Assembly: GCA_019739335.1 (NCBI GenBank)
Contig: CP073261.1
Coordinates: 2,656,001-2,720,000, forward strand
DNA length: 64,000 nucleotides
Reading direction: 5' to 3'
Source: Erythrobacter sp.
GTDB taxonomy: Bacteria; Pseudomonadota; Alphaproteobacteria; Sphingomonadales; Sphingomonadaceae
The position numbers and the translations under genes were made by a program. Positions 8,160 through 17,407 of this stretch are shown here, one piece after another. Every line of letters begins with the position of its first letter. Position 1 is the first letter of the stretch. Under the pieces are notes generated by a model. The model saw only the letters and a program-made list of their open reading frames with translations. It had not been told where the DNA came from and did no database searches.

Positions 8160-10016
8160 ATGCCCGCCTACCGTTCCCGCACTTCCACCCACGGCCGCAA
8201 CATGGCGGGCGCGCGCGGGCTTTGGCGTGCCACCGGCATGAAGGACGGCGATTTCGGCAAGCCGATCGTCGCGATCGTCAACTCCTTCACCCAGTTCGTG
8301 CCCGGCCATGTGCACCTGAAGGATCTCGGCCAGCTGGTCGCCCGGCAGGTCGAGGCGGCGGGCGGCGTGGCCAAGGAATTCAACACCATCGCCGTCGATG
8401 ATGGCATCGCGATGGGGCATGACGGGATGCTCTATTCGCTCCCCAGCCGCGACCTGATCGCCGACAGCGTGGAGTATATGGTCAACGCCCACTGCGCCGA
8501 TGCGATGGTGTGCATTTCCAATTGCGACAAGATCACGCCGGGAATGCTGATGGCGGCGATGCGGCTGAACGTGCCGGTGGTGTTCGTTTCCGGCGGGCCG
8601 ATGGAAGCGGGCAAGATCGTGCTGAAGGGCAAGGAAGTCGCGCTAGATCTGGTCGACGCGATGGTGGCTGCGGCGGACGAGCACTATTCGGACGAGGAAG
8701 TGGCCGAGATCGAACGCTCGGCCTGCCCTACCTGCGGTTCGTGCTCGGGCATGTTCACCGCCAATTCGATGAATTGCCTGACCGAGGCGCTGGGCCTGTC
8801 ACTCCCCGGCAATGGCTCGCAGCTCGCAACCCATTCGGACCGGCAGGGCCTGTTTGAGCGGGCGGGGCGGCTGGTGGTGGCACTGGCCAAGCGGTATTAC
8901 GAAGAGGACGATGCCTCTGTCCTGCCGCGCTCGATTGCCAGCTTCCAGGCGTTCGAGAATGCGGTGAGCCTCGATATTGCGATGGGCGGATCGACCAACA
9001 CCGTGCTCCACCTGCTCGCCGCCGCGCACGAGGCGGAAGTCGAGTTCACCATGGCCGATATCGACCGGTTGAGCCGCAAGGTGCCGTGCCTGTCGAAAGT
9101 CGCCCCGGCCAAGAGCGACGTCCACATGGAAGACGTCCACCGCGCGGGCGGGATCATGGCGATCCTCGGCGAGCTGGACCGCGCGGGGCTGCTGCACACG
9201 GCGCTGCCCACCGTCCACAGCCCGACGATGGGCGATGCGCTGGACGATTGGGATATTGTCCGCACCGGCAATCCCAAAGTGCACGAATTCTACAAGGCCG
9301 CCCCCGGCGGGGTGCCGACGCAGACCGCCTTCAGCCAGTCGCGCCGCTGGGACGCGCTCGATCTGGATCGCGCAAACGGGGTGATCCGCAACCGCGAACA
9401 CGCCTTCAGCCAGGATGGCGGGCTGGCAGTGCTCTATGGCAATATCGCCCGCGACGGCTGCATCGTGAAGACGGCGGGCGTCGATGAAAGCATCCTCAAG
9501 TTTTCCGGCCCCGCCAAGGTCTACGAAAGCCAGGACGCGGCAGTGGAAGCGATCCTTGCCGATGAGGTAGTGGCGGGTGACGTAGTGGTGATCCGCTACG
9601 AAGGGCCGAAGGGCGGCCCCGGGATGCAGGAAATGCTCTACCCCACCAGCTACCTCAAGTCGAAGGGGCTGGGGGCGCAATGCGCGCTGCTGACCGACGG
9701 ACGCTTTTCCGGCGGCACCTCCGGATTGTCGATCGGCCATGTCTCTCCCGAAGCGGGCGAGGGCGGGGAAATCGCGCTGGTGGAGCCGGGCGATCTGATC
9801 GAAATCGACATTCCCAATCGCAGCATCAACCTGATGATTTCGGACGAGGAATTCGCCCACCGCCGCGCGGCGATGGAAGCGCGCGGCGCCTCCGCGTGGC
9901 AGCCCACCGAACATCGCCCGCGCAAGATAACGCCCGCTTTGCAGGCCTATGCCGCGATGACCACCAGCGCCGCGCGCGGCGCGGTGCGCGATGTCTCGCA
10001 GGTGCTGGGCAAGTGA
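8160..10016 (+). CDS. ilvD: Dihydroxy-acid dehydratase
   Basis: 618 aa, typical of the long IlvD class. It dehydrates 2,3-dihydroxy-isovalerate and -methylvalerate in valine, isoleucine and leucine synthesis, and contains an iron-sulfur cluster. Ligand motifs visible: [13 protein letters not shown] near residue 120 and [19 protein letters not shown] near residue 192. The C-terminal half has [20 protein letters not shown], the swivelling-domain signature. Start [18 protein letters not shown] matches the family. It is followed by a lipoprotein gene that overlaps its stop. Confidence 0.97.
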   Translation: MPAYRSRTSTHGRNMAGARGLWRATGMKDGDFGKPIVAIVNSFTQFVPGHVHLKDLGQLVARQVEAAGGVAKEFNTIAVDDGIAMGHDGMLYSLPSRDLIADSVEYMVNAHCADAMVCISNCDKITPGMLMAAMRLNVPVVFVSGGPMEAGKIVLKGKEVALDLVDAMVAAADEHYSDEEVAEIERSACPTCGSCSGMFTANSMNCLTEALGLSLPGNGSQLATHSDRQGLFERAGRLVVALAKRYYEEDDASVLPRSIASFQAFENAVSLDIAMGGSTNTVLHLLAAAHEAEVEFTMADIDRLSRKVPCLSKVAPAKSDVHMEDVHRAGGIMAILGELDRAGLLHTALPTVHSPTMGDALDDWDIVRTGNPKVHEFYKAAPGGVPTQTAFSQSRRWDALDLDRANGVIRNREHAFSQDGGLAVLYGNIARDGCIVKTAGVDESILKFSGPAKVYESQDAAVEAILADEVVAGDVVVIRYEGPKGGPGMQEMLYPTSYLKSKGLGAQCALLTDGRFSGGTSGLSIGHVSPEAGEGGEIALVEPGDLIEIDIPNRSINLMISDEEFAHRRAAMEARGASAWQPTEHRPRKITPALQAYAAMTTSAARGAVRDVSQVLGK

Positions 10017-10339
10017 GGTTGCTGGTCCTGCTTCTTGCTCTTGGCGTCGCAGCCTGCGGTGAAGCCGAGGCGGGGGCCGACACCACGCCGGTTGAATGCG
10101 CTTTGGGCGGATCGGCGGCCTTCGCGCCCGATTGCACGATGGAACGCGCCGAAGTGGACGGCCAGCGCACCGTGATCGTGCGCCATCCCGATGGCGGGTT
10201 CCGCCGCTTCGAACTGGGCGTGCCCGAGCGCGGGATCATCACCGCCGACGGCATGGAGCAGGCCGATGTCACCCGCAGCGAAGGAATTATCGAGCTGCGC
10301 GTGGGGGCGGACCGTTACCGCCTGCCTGTCGCTGACTAG
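10013..10339 (+). CDS. Small lipoprotein of unknown function
   Basis: 108 aa. The GTG at 10013 overlaps the ilvD stop (GTGA). The N-terminus [20 protein letters not shown] is a lipoprotein signal peptide with a VAAC lipobox, Cys at about residue 15. The mature part is about 93 residues, has one further Cys pair candidate (ECAL and DCTM) and ends with predicted beta strands ([17 protein letters not shown]). No family was recognised. Position after ilvD looks like an operon of convenience rather than a pathway link. Confidence 0.75.
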   Translation: MRLLVLLLALGVAACGEAEAGADTTPVECALGGSAAFAPDCTMERAEVDGQRTVIVRHPDGGFRRFELGVPERGIITADGMEQADVTRSEGIIELRVGADRYRLPVAD

Positions 10340-10343
10340 GCCC

Positions 10344-11738
10344 ATGCGCGAACCACAACAGATCCTCACCGCCGCGCAGATGCAGGAGGCGGAGCAAGGC
10401 CTGATTACCAATGGGGCCAGCGTCTCCAGCCTGATGGAGCGCGCGGGCGCGGGCGCGGCGGAATGGGTGTGGCGGATCGCTGCGGGTCGCGCGGTTACGG
10501 TGCTCTGCGGTCCCGGCAACAATGGTGGCGATGGCTATGTTATTGCACGCGTTTTGCGTGATCGCGGGCTGGCCGTACGGATCGTCGCTCCGCTTGAACC
10601 CAAGACCGAAGCGGCGATTGCCGCGCGCCGGGCCTGGGGCGGGGAGCCGGTCGCGACGGCGCATGGCGCGGTGCTGGTCGATTGCCTGTTCGGCACCGGC
10701 CTCGGCCGGCCGCTCGATGACGATCTGCTCGGCCTGCTGCGCAAGCTGTCGTCAACCCACCAGCACGCCGTGGCGGTGGACCTGCCCAGCGGGGTGGACA
10801 GCGATAATGGCGAATGCCTCAATCCCGGCCTGCCGCGCTATGACCTGACGCTGGCGCTCGGCGCATGGAAATTCGCCCACTGGCTGATGCCGGCGATGGA
10901 CACGATGGGCGAAAAGCGGCTGGTGGATATCGGTGTCGGCAAGGTGGCGGGGGCGGCACGGCTTTCGACGCCGCCGGTGCTCGGCCTGCCGCCGCGCAGT
11001 GCGCACAAGTATTCGCGCGGGCTGCTGGCGGTGGTGGCGGGCGTGATGCCGGGTGCGGCAATCCTCGCGGCGCAGGCGGCGCAGCACGGCGGTGCGGGCT
11101 ATGTGAAGCTGTTCGCGGGCGAGGAGGACGACGATCTCGAAGGGCCGCCCGATCTGGTGGTCGATCACGGATCGCTGTTTGATCTGGTGCGCGATGAACG
11201 GATCGCTGCCTTCCTCGTCGGGCCGGGTCTGGGACGCAGCAACGAGGCGCAGGCGCGGCTCGACTGGGTGCTGGCCTGCGACTTGCCCACAGTCTGCGAT
11301 GCCGATGCGCTGTCGCTGCTCGAACCCTCGATGCTCGACGGGCGCAGCCAGCCGATCATTGCCACGCCGCACGCGGGTGAACTGGATGCGATGGCCAATG
11401 CTTTCGGCACGGTCGGGCTGGACCGGGCCGAGCAGGCGCAGGAACTGGCCGAAGGCATTGAAGGCGTGCTGGTGGCCAAGGGGCCGGATACGCTGATCGC
11501 CGCCGAGGGATCACCGCTGTCGGTGATGCCGCCCGCCACAAGTTGGCTGAGCACGGCGGGAACCGGCGATGTGCTGGCAGGGCTGATCGCCAGTCGTCTT
11601 GCCACCGGAGTCGGCCCGCGCAAGGCCGCCGAGCAGGGCTGCTGGCTGCATGCCGAAGCCGCGCGGAAGGCGGGGCCCGCGTTCTCGGCGGGTGAACTGA
11701 TCTACCATGTTCCAGATGCTTACGGGGCATTCCTGTGA
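10344..11738 (+). CDS. Bifunctional NAD(P)H-hydrate epimerase / ADP-dependent NAD(P)HX dehydratase
   Basis: 464 aa two-domain protein that repairs damaged (hydrated) nicotinamide cofactors. The N-terminal epimerase domain (about 1-205) has LCGPGNNGGDGYVIAR and VAVDLPSGVDSD. The C-terminal ribokinase-fold dehydratase domain (about 215-464) has YSRGLLAVVAGVMPGAAIL, ATPHAGELDAMA and the nucleotide-binding STAGTGDVLAGLIA. The fusion is the common bacterial arrangement. It begins four bases after the lipoprotein stop and its own stop overlaps the following gene (GTGA). Confidence 0.95.
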   Translation: MREPQQILTAAQMQEAEQGLITNGASVSSLMERAGAGAAEWVWRIAAGRAVTVLCGPGNNGGDGYVIARVLRDRGLAVRIVAPLEPKTEAAIAARRAWGGEPVATAHGAVLVDCLFGTGLGRPLDDDLLGLLRKLSSTHQHAVAVDLPSGVDSDNGECLNPGLPRYDLTLALGAWKFAHWLMPAMDTMGEKRLVDIGVGKVAGAARLSTPPVLGLPPRSAHKYSRGLLAVVAGVMPGAAILAAQAAQHGGAGYVKLFAGEEDDDLEGPPDLVVDHGSLFDLVRDERIAAFLVGPGLGRSNEAQARLDWVLACDLPTVCDADALSLLEPSMLDGRSQPIIATPHAGELDAMANAFGTVGLDRAEQAQELAEGIEGVLVAKGPDTLIAAEGSPLSVMPPATSWLSTAGTGDVLAGLIASRLATGVGPRKAAEQGCWLHAEAARKAGPAFSAGELIYHVPDAYGAFL

Positions 11739-12937
11739 GCGAAGCCGAAGAGATCCTGCGCATTGCGGCGAAGGGCGATGGGGCTACCGCCAGCGGTCGC
11801 CACGCTGCCTATGCAGCGCCGGGTGACACGCTGCTGGCCGATGGTTCGGTGCAGCCGGGGCCGCACCACGCTACCCCGCCGTGCCGCCATTTCGGCACCT
11901 GCGGCGGGTGCCAGTTGCAGCATTGCGACGAACCTTCGCTCGCGCAGTTCGTGCGCGAGCGGGTGGTGTTCGCCGCGCAATCGCAGGGACTGGACCCGCG
12001 CCTGGTTGCCGAGCCCGCCATGTCCCCGCCGCGTTCGCGCCGCCGGGCGAGCCTGAAGGCGATCAGTTCGGGCGGCAAGCCGCTGGTCGGGTTCAACGCG
12101 GCAGCATCGCACAAGGTGATCGACCTGGCCGAATGCCATGTGCTGCTGCCCGAATTGTTCGCGCTGATTGCCCCGCTGCGCCGTTATTTCGCCGCGCTCA
12201 AGGGGCGGCATGCGATCGAGATCGAGCTGGCGCGGGTCGATCAGGGAGTCGACTGTGGGCTCAAGGGCTTCATGCCCGAAGGGCTGGCGCAGACCGAGAA
12301 CCTGCTCGATTTCTGCCGTGATCATGGGCTGGCGCGGCTGACGCTGGATCATGGTTATGGTGCTGAAGGGTTCTGGGAGCCGGAGCCTGTGACTGTGACG
12401 TTAGGAGGCATTGCGGTGGCCTATCCGACCGGGGCTTTCCTGCAAGCCACCCATCATGGCGAGGCGGCGCTGGTAGGGGCGGCGCACGAATGGCTGGCGG
12501 ACTGTACTCAGGTGGCGGACCTGTTCTCCGGCCTCGGCACCTTTGCTTTGGCATTGGCTGGCGGAGGCAAGGTGCTGGCTGCGGAAGCGGACCGGACGGC
12601 GCATCTCGCCTGCCGCAGCGCTGCCAATTCCGCCCGCCTGCCGGTGGAAGCCGTCCACCGTGATCTGTTCCGCAACCCGATGCGCGCCGAGGAGCTGGCG
12701 GGCTTCGACGGCGTGCTGCTCGATCCGCCGCGTGCCGGTGCGCGCGAGCAGATCGAACAGATTGCCGCGAGTGGCGTGGGCCGGGTGGTCTATATCAGCT
12801 GCAATCCGTCGAGCTGGTCGCGAGATTCCGCCACATTGGCGGCGGCAGGATACGAATTGGCGGAACTGCGTCCGGTGGGGCAATTCCGCTGGTCAACCCA
12901 TGTCGAGTTGGCGAGCTTGTTCGTAAAGTCGGCTTGA
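11735..12937 (+). CDS. TrmA/RlmD-type class I SAM-dependent RNA (uracil-C5)-methyltransferase
   Basis: 400 aa. GTG start overlapping the preceding stop. The N-terminal part has CRHFGTCGGCQLQHC (residues about 50-64), the 4Fe-4S motif of RlmC/RlmD enzymes. The methyltransferase core has VADLFSGLGTFALALA (SAM site), LLDPPRAG and YISCNPSSWSRD, where the Cys is the uracil nucleophile. Such enzymes methylate C5 of specific uridines in 23S rRNA or tRNA; which position cannot be decided here. No N-terminal TRAM domain of full length is evident, so the protein is shorter than Escherichia coli RlmD. Confidence 0.9.
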   Translation: MSEAEEILRIAAKGDGATASGRHAAYAAPGDTLLADGSVQPGPHHATPPCRHFGTCGGCQLQHCDEPSLAQFVRERVVFAAQSQGLDPRLVAEPAMSPPRSRRRASLKAISSGGKPLVGFNAAASHKVIDLAECHVLLPELFALIAPLRRYFAALKGRHAIEIELARVDQGVDCGLKGFMPEGLAQTENLLDFCRDHGLARLTLDHGYGAEGFWEPEPVTVTLGGIAVAYPTGAFLQATHHGEAALVGAAHEWLADCTQVADLFSGLGTFALALAGGGKVLAAEADRTAHLACRSAANSARLPVEAVHRDLFRNPMRAEELAGFDGVLLDPPRAGAREQIEQIAASGVGRVVYISCNPSSWSRDSATLAAAGYELAELRPVGQFRWSTHVELASLFVKSA

Positions 12938-12978
12938 ATTCAAATTCTTGAGCAACTCCTACTTACTCTGAAACAACT

Positions 12979-13075
12979 CCCGCTCACCCTGAGCTTGTCG
13001 AAGGGTAGCCACGATGCCAGCCCCACGGTTGGGTGAGCCTAGTGGCTGTGCTTCGACAGGCTCAGCATGAGCGGG
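12979..13075. repeat. REP-like inverted repeat pair in intergenic region
   Basis: Two 34-base arms, 12979-13012 and 13042-13075, are inverted copies matching at 28 of 34 positions by eye. Each arm carries a CTGAGCNTGTCGAAG-type core. The 29-base centre has no clear fold. The element sits between two convergent genes, so it could end transcription from both sides. Elements with this core are scattered in many sphingomonad genomes, which fits a REP/MITE-like repeat. Confidence 0.75.
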
Positions 13076-13110
13076 TTTTGATGCGGGATGCCGAGCAGGA
13101 GGCCTCCGTC

Positions 13111-13893
13111 CTACCCCCGCAACATCTCAAGCAACTGTGCTTCCAGCCACTTGCGGGCATGGGGTTCCACGTAAGCATGGCTCGCCCCGGCGCAGCGGCG
13201 CACTTCGCCGTTGGTCCCATCCCAGCGCGCGACAAATTCCTGCCCGGTCCGGTCGTTGTCAGCGATCAGGATGACATAGGGCTTGGTCGCGGCATCAAGG
13301 CCTTCGGCGATTTCCGCGTAGAGCGTTCCGGCGGGTTTGGACCTGGCAAGCGAAGCCTTCAAGCCACGGAAAAGAGACGAGATATTGACGCCGCCACGCA
13401 GCAGCCGGAGCACTTGCGCCGGATCGCGCAACCGGCTGGCATAGCGCGCCCGGATGGCATCTGGCGGGGGCAGGTCCTGCCCGCCGGTGTCGTCATCGTA
13501 GGTCCACGGATTGGACAGCACCAGCGCATCGCACATATCGCCGCGCATCAGCATCAGGGCGCTGGCAGCATCGCAATTGCCGAAGGCGACGACCCGCTGC
13601 ACCTGCGGGCACTCGCTGCGGAAGGCCGCGAGCGCGGCGAGAATATCCTCGCGGCTACCGCGAAAACCGTCGTTCTCGCCGCTGCTGTCCCCCAAGCCGC
13701 GCCTGTCGAAGCGGAACACAGGGAAACCTTGTGCGGCCAGCCTCGCAGCAAACCGCGCCTGCCCGGCAAAAGCCCCGCTTCGCAGTTCGTTGCCGCCGCT
13801 GACGATCAGGAGGCCGCTGCTTGCCGCTCCTTCATCAAGCGTGCCGATCAGGGTCTCGCCCTCGCAGGCAAAGGACAAGTGGCGGCGGCTCAT
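13111..13893 (-). CDS. Exosortase A-associated alpha/beta hydrolase 1
   Basis: 260 aa alpha/beta hydrolase of the type found only beside XrtA genes. The nucleophile elbow reads FGNCDAASA, so Cys107 replaces the usual Ser, as in dienelactone-hydrolase-like enzymes. LIADNDRTG and GASHAYVEP supply the likely Asp and His. Other core features are GLLIVSGGNELRSG (oxyanion region) and FRFDRRGLGDSSG. The reaction is unknown. It is last in the minus-strand arm of the locus and its ATG overlaps the stop of hydrolase 2 (ATGA). Confidence 0.87.
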   Translation of the reverse strand: MSRRHLSFACEGETLIGTLDEGAASSGLLIVSGGNELRSGAFAGQARFAARLAAQGFPVFRFDRRGLGDSSGENDGFRGSREDILAALAAFRSECPQVQRVVAFGNCDAASALMLMRGDMCDALVLSNPWTYDDDTGGQDLPPPDAIRARYASRLRDPAQVLRLLRGGVNISSLFRGLKASLARSKPAGTLYAEIAEGLDAATKPYVILIADNDRTGQEFVARWDGTNGEVRRCAGASHAYVEPHARKWLEAQLLEMLRG

Positions 13894-14549
13894 CCGATCC
13901 GCTCCCGCACTATCCGCGCCAGCGCCTCGGTCTGCGCGGGATCGTGATCCGGCTCGGCGCGCAGCCAGAGGCCGGGGCCACCCAGTTCGGCTTGCGCGAT
14001 TTCGGCGGAACCCGGAGCGAGTTCGGCCTTTTCCAGTTCGCTGATGAGTGCCGCGCCGAGCGAGTAGCCCGCCAGCACCAGACCCCCGCGCTTGCCCTGA
14101 TCGAGCAGTGCCTCGCGTGAACTTTCCAGCCCCGCCTCGCGGTCGGCGATCACTCGTGCACGCAGAAGGGCGCGCAGTACGCTTGCTCCCGCGACGGGCG
14201 CATAGTGCAGGCACGGCAAGCCCTCCGGCGCGCACAATGCTCCCGCACGAACGGTCAGCAAATGGGTTGCGGCGAAATGCGCCGCCGCCGCCGCCATCGC
14301 CGCGCGCCATGAAGCAAGTGTCTGGATTTGAAGGTCAGCGAGGCTCTCGTTTGTCCCCGGCAAGTCCGGCAGCAGGCAATCGACCCCCGCCGCATCGAGC
14401 GATCGCATCGTCTCCACGGTGAAATGCCGCAGCTTGTTCGCTTCATCGAACAGCGCCGGAACGATCAGCAGCCGCAGCGCGCGCCCGCTGTCGAGGCGCA
14501 CCGCATATTCGTCTGCACCGGGGGGATTGGGCCAGGTGCCCGGCAGCAT
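13890..14549 (-). CDS. Exosortase A-associated hydrolase 2
   Basis: 219 aa. Alpha/beta hydrolase features: RLLIVPALFDEANKLRH near residue 30 (typical opening of the hydrolase-2 family), DCLLPDLPGTNES, and a nucleophile elbow LAGYSLGAALI at about 160. It is on the short side for the superfamily. The substrate is unknown; a thioesterase acting on the neighbouring acyl carrier protein is a plausible inference. It starts six bases after the ACP gene and overlaps hydrolase 1. Confidence 0.83.
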   Translation of the reverse strand: MLPGTWPNPPGADEYAVRLDSGRALRLLIVPALFDEANKLRHFTVETMRSLDAAGVDCLLPDLPGTNESLADLQIQTLASWRAAMAAAAAHFAATHLLTVRAGALCAPEGLPCLHYAPVAGASVLRALLRARVIADREAGLESSREALLDQGKRGGLVLAGYSLGAALISELEKAELAPGSAEIAQAELGGPGLWLRAEPDHDPAQTEALARIVRERIG

Positions 14550-14555
14550 TGCCGG

Positions 14556-14849
14556 TCAGGCGCCGCTGCGCTTGGCGACGAGGAAGGCGAGCAGGCCGCC
14601 GTAGGTCTCCAGCATTTCGCCGTCGACATCGTCGTCCTCGATCACCACGTCGAGCCTGTCCTCGATCTCGGTCAGCAGCCCTGCCACCGCCATCGAATCG
14701 AGTTCGGGCAGGTGGCCGAACAGGCCGGACTCGCCGTCCAGCTCCGCCACGCGCTCCGCCGAAAGGCCCAGCACGTCGCTGAGCACCTGCCGCAGCACGA
14801 GATCGGTTTCGGTCTCGGTATCGAATGGGACGGGAAGATTGCTCGCCAT
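14556..14849 (-). CDS. Acyl carrier protein, exosortase A locus
   Basis: 97 aa. The phosphopantetheine attachment site is Ser52 in LPELDSMAVAGLL, preceded by helix 1 (LVLRQVLSDVLGLS) and followed by IEDRLDVVIEDDD, the acidic recognition helix. It is longer than fatty-acid ACP because of an N-terminal extension of about 12 residues. It probably carries an acyl or aminoacyl group loaded by the AMP ligase encoded divergently at 15905. It lies 12 bases after the acetyltransferase-like gene and 6 before hydrolase 2. Confidence 0.9.
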   Translation of the reverse strand: MASNLPVPFDTETETDLVLRQVLSDVLGLSAERVAELDGESGLFGHLPELDSMAVAGLLTEIEDRLDVVIEDDDVDGEMLETYGGLLAFLVAKRSGA

Positions 14850-14861
14850 AGGATTGCCGCC

Positions 14862-15875
14862 CTAGACAGTGTGCAGGCGGCTGACAAGTTGCCGCGCCGA
14901 CGCCTTGGCGATGGCGGGCCAGTTGCCGGGATAGAGGGCACGGTACATGTCCAGACGGTAACGCGGGCGCACCTCCTCCATCCAGTCGCGCTTGTAGGGA
15001 TCGTCCCCGGTGCCGAAGTCGACCGTCGACACCTTGTCGCGATCGATCACTTGCTCGAATAGCGCCGCGCTCAGCGTGGTGCCGGGGGAAAGCGGTTTCG
15101 AAGCTTCGGTATGCGCCAGCTTGTGGATGAAGGCGGTGCCATTCTCCACGGTCCAGAACTGCGCGGCGACGGGTTCGCCATCGGCGCGGGCCACGGCCAG
15201 CCGCAGGCGACCGGCGCGGCCTTCCACCTCGGCGAAGCGGCGCAGGAAAGCGGGCGAACCTTCTTCCGGCTTCCAGCTCTGGGCATAGATCGCTTCGTAG
15301 GCGGCCCAGCTTTCGGGGTTGAACTGCGTTTCGAGCGTGACCTGCACTTTCTTGCCCTTGCGTTTGAGAGTGGTGCGCAAGGGGCCGGGGCGGCTCGCCA
15401 TGTACTCGGCATAGCTGCGCCCGTTTAGGTGCAGGACGTGGTTGACGTCGGACTGGAAGCGGAAGACGGTCCATCCGCCCTTGCGGAAGGCGGAAGCGAG
15501 GCGAGTGGTTTCGCCATTTTCGTCGGGCAGCTTGTCCAGCACGATGTGCGGTGCCTGTCCCGCCAGATCGGCGGCCAGCGCGTTCAGCAATGCATCGCCG
15601 TCAGCTTCAGGCGAGACAATCGGGCGGAGAGTGAAGTTGTACCAGTTGGCCAGCCCCACCATGCTCCGCTTCACCCGGTAGAAGGGCAGGGCAGCGCGCT
15701 GATCGCCTTGCCGGGCAACCGCGATCACCGGAAACATGCCGCACTCTTCCACCAGCCCCTGCCACCAATCCAGCCGGTCGAACGGCGTCATGGCAGCAGG
15801 TGCGGATAGCAGCGCGGCGAGCGGGGCATCGCCTTGCACTTCCTTAAGATCATCGTGATAACCGACCGCGATCAA
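14862..15875 (-). CDS. CelD/BcsL-type GNAT acyltransferase (FemAB-related), exosortase A locus
   Basis: 337 aa. The protein has two tandem GNAT-like halves, as FemAB and CelD proteins do: an N-terminal half with PFDRLDWWQGLVEECG and a C-terminal half with VAAQFWTVENGTAFIHKLAH, LSPGTTLSAALFEQVI and VDFGTGDDPYKRDWM. The family transfers acyl or aminoacyl groups to amines or sugars. TTG start at 15875 is the only start that keeps the N-terminal strand; a purine-rich site (GAGGACGGA) lies upstream. First gene of the minus-strand arm; only 29 bp separate its start from the divergent ligase. Confidence 0.82.
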   Translation of the reverse strand: MIAVGYHDDLKEVQGDAPLAALLSAPAAMTPFDRLDWWQGLVEECGMFPVIAVARQGDQRAALPFYRVKRSMVGLANWYNFTLRPIVSPEADGDALLNALAADLAGQAPHIVLDKLPDENGETTRLASAFRKGGWTVFRFQSDVNHVLHLNGRSYAEYMASRPGPLRTTLKRKGKKVQVTLETQFNPESWAAYEAIYAQSWKPEEGSPAFLRRFAEVEGRAGRLRLAVARADGEPVAAQFWTVENGTAFIHKLAHTEASKPLSPGTTLSAALFEQVIDRDKVSTVDFGTGDDPYKRDWMEEVRPRYRLDMYRALYPGNWPAIAKASARQLVSRLHTV

Positions 15876-15904
15876 TAGCCTGTTTTCCGTCCTCTGGAGC
15901 CCTT

Positions 15905-17407
15905 GTGTCCACCACGCCCGATCCCGTACCGCGCCCGCTCGACCATCTCGCCCTGTGCGGGGCGGATGACGACGCGGCGCTGGTCCTGCGCGGGGAGACG
16001 CTTAGCTGGAACACTTTAAGAAGCCGTGTCGCACGGCTGGCGGCATGGCTCGCGCGACGGGTGCCCGAGAAGGGGGCGCGGGTGGCGACATGGGCGGCGA
16101 AGGGCGAATTGACCTGCCTGATGCCGCTCGCCGCTGCGCGCGCGGGGCTGGTGCATGTTCCGGTCAATCCGCTGCTCAAGCGGGCGCAGGTGCAGCATAT
16201 CCTCCACGATTGCGGCGCCAGCCTGTTTATCGCGAACGCCGCGCGGCTTTCCGCGCTGGAGGCGGGCGATGTGCCGGATGGCTGTGCGGTGTGGGAAGAG
16301 GCGGCGCTCTATTCGGAGCTGGAGGGTCTCGACGGGGCGCTGGAACCATCGCAATCCGATCCACAGCAACTGGCAGCGATCCTCTACACGAGCGGCTCCA
16401 CCGGGCGGCCCAAGGGGGTGATGCTGAGCCATGCGAACCTCTGGCTCGGCGCTGTGAGCGTGGCGCATTATCTTGGTCTGGCGCGCGAGGATGTGACGCT
16501 GGCGGTGCTGCCGCTCAGTTTTGACTACGGCCAGAACCAGTTGCTTTCCACCTGGTATGCGGGCGGAAGCGTGGTGCCGCTCGATTACCTGACCCCGCGC
16601 GATGTCATCAAGGCCTGCGCGCGGCACGGCGTCACTACGTTGGCCGCGGTGCCGCCGCTGTGGCTGCAACTGGTCGAGCAGGAATGGCCCGCCGATGCCG
16701 TCATGCCGTTGCGCCGCCTCACCAACAGCGGCGGGGCTTTGACCTTGGAACTGGTGCGCGACCTGCGCACACTGTTCCCGCAGGCACGGCTGTTCCCGAT
16801 GTACGGGCTGACCGAGGCCTTCCGTTCGACCTTTCTCGATCCAGCGCTGGTGGACACGCATCCTACCTCGATGGGCAAGGCGATTCCCTTTGCCGAAATC
16901 CTTGTCGTCGACAGCGAGGGGCAACCTGCCGACGAAGGTGAACTGGTCCATTGCGGCCCGCTGGTCGCGCAGGGCTACTGGCAGGATGCCGAGCGGACCG
17001 CACAACGGTTCCGCCCTGCGCCTGCTGCTTCCAGCTATGGCGGCATGGCCGTCTGGTCGGGTGACACGGTGCGCCGCGATGCCGAGGGCCTGCTCTATTT
17101 CGTCGGGCGCGACGATGCGATGATAAAGAGCGCGGGAAACCGCATCAGCCCGCAGGAAGTGGAGGACGCGGCAGTCTCTACCGGCTTTGCCGAGGAAGCG
17201 GTGGCCTATGGCGTGGCGGACGAGCGGTTGGGGCAGGCGATCCATCTGGTGGTGCGCGGGCGGGGCGACGAGGAATCGCTGCGCGCGGCATTGAAGCGCG
17301 AACTGCCCAATTTCATGCAGCCCGCCGCGATCCGCTGGGTGGAGGCAATGCCGCTCAATCCCAACGGCAAGATTGACCGGGCCAAGCTGAAGGAAGACGC
17401 CGCATGA
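15905..17407 (+). CDS. AMP-forming acyl-CoA/acyl-ACP ligase, exosortase A system-associated
   Basis: 500 aa ANL-superfamily enzyme. Residues 159-171 (ILYTSGSTGRPKG) are the ATP P-loop motif; MYGLTEAFRSTFLDP is the A5 region; YFVGRDDAMIKSAGNRISP is the hinge (A8); Lys489 in NPNGKIDR is the A10 catalytic lysine. All parts needed for adenylation are present. It should activate a carboxylic acid and load it on the ACP encoded in the opposite arm, or on CoA; the acid is unknown. GTG start with GGAG eight bases upstream. Overlaps the decarboxylase gene by ATGA. Confidence 0.93.
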   Translation: MSTTPDPVPRPLDHLALCGADDDAALVLRGETLSWNTLRSRVARLAAWLARRVPEKGARVATWAAKGELTCLMPLAAARAGLVHVPVNPLLKRAQVQHILHDCGASLFIANAARLSALEAGDVPDGCAVWEEAALYSELEGLDGALEPSQSDPQQLAAILYTSGSTGRPKGVMLSHANLWLGAVSVAHYLGLAREDVTLAVLPLSFDYGQNQLLSTWYAGGSVVPLDYLTPRDVIKACARHGVTTLAAVPPLWLQLVEQEWPADAVMPLRRLTNSGGALTLELVRDLRTLFPQARLFPMYGLTEAFRSTFLDPALVDTHPTSMGKAIPFAEILVVDSEGQPADEGELVHCGPLVAQGYWQDAERTAQRFRPAPAASSYGGMAVWSGDTVRRDAEGLLYFVGRDDAMIKSAGNRISPQEVEDAAVSTGFAEEAVAYGVADERLGQAIHLVVRGRGDEESLRAALKRELPNFMQPAAIRWVEAMPLNPNGKIDRAKLKEDAA

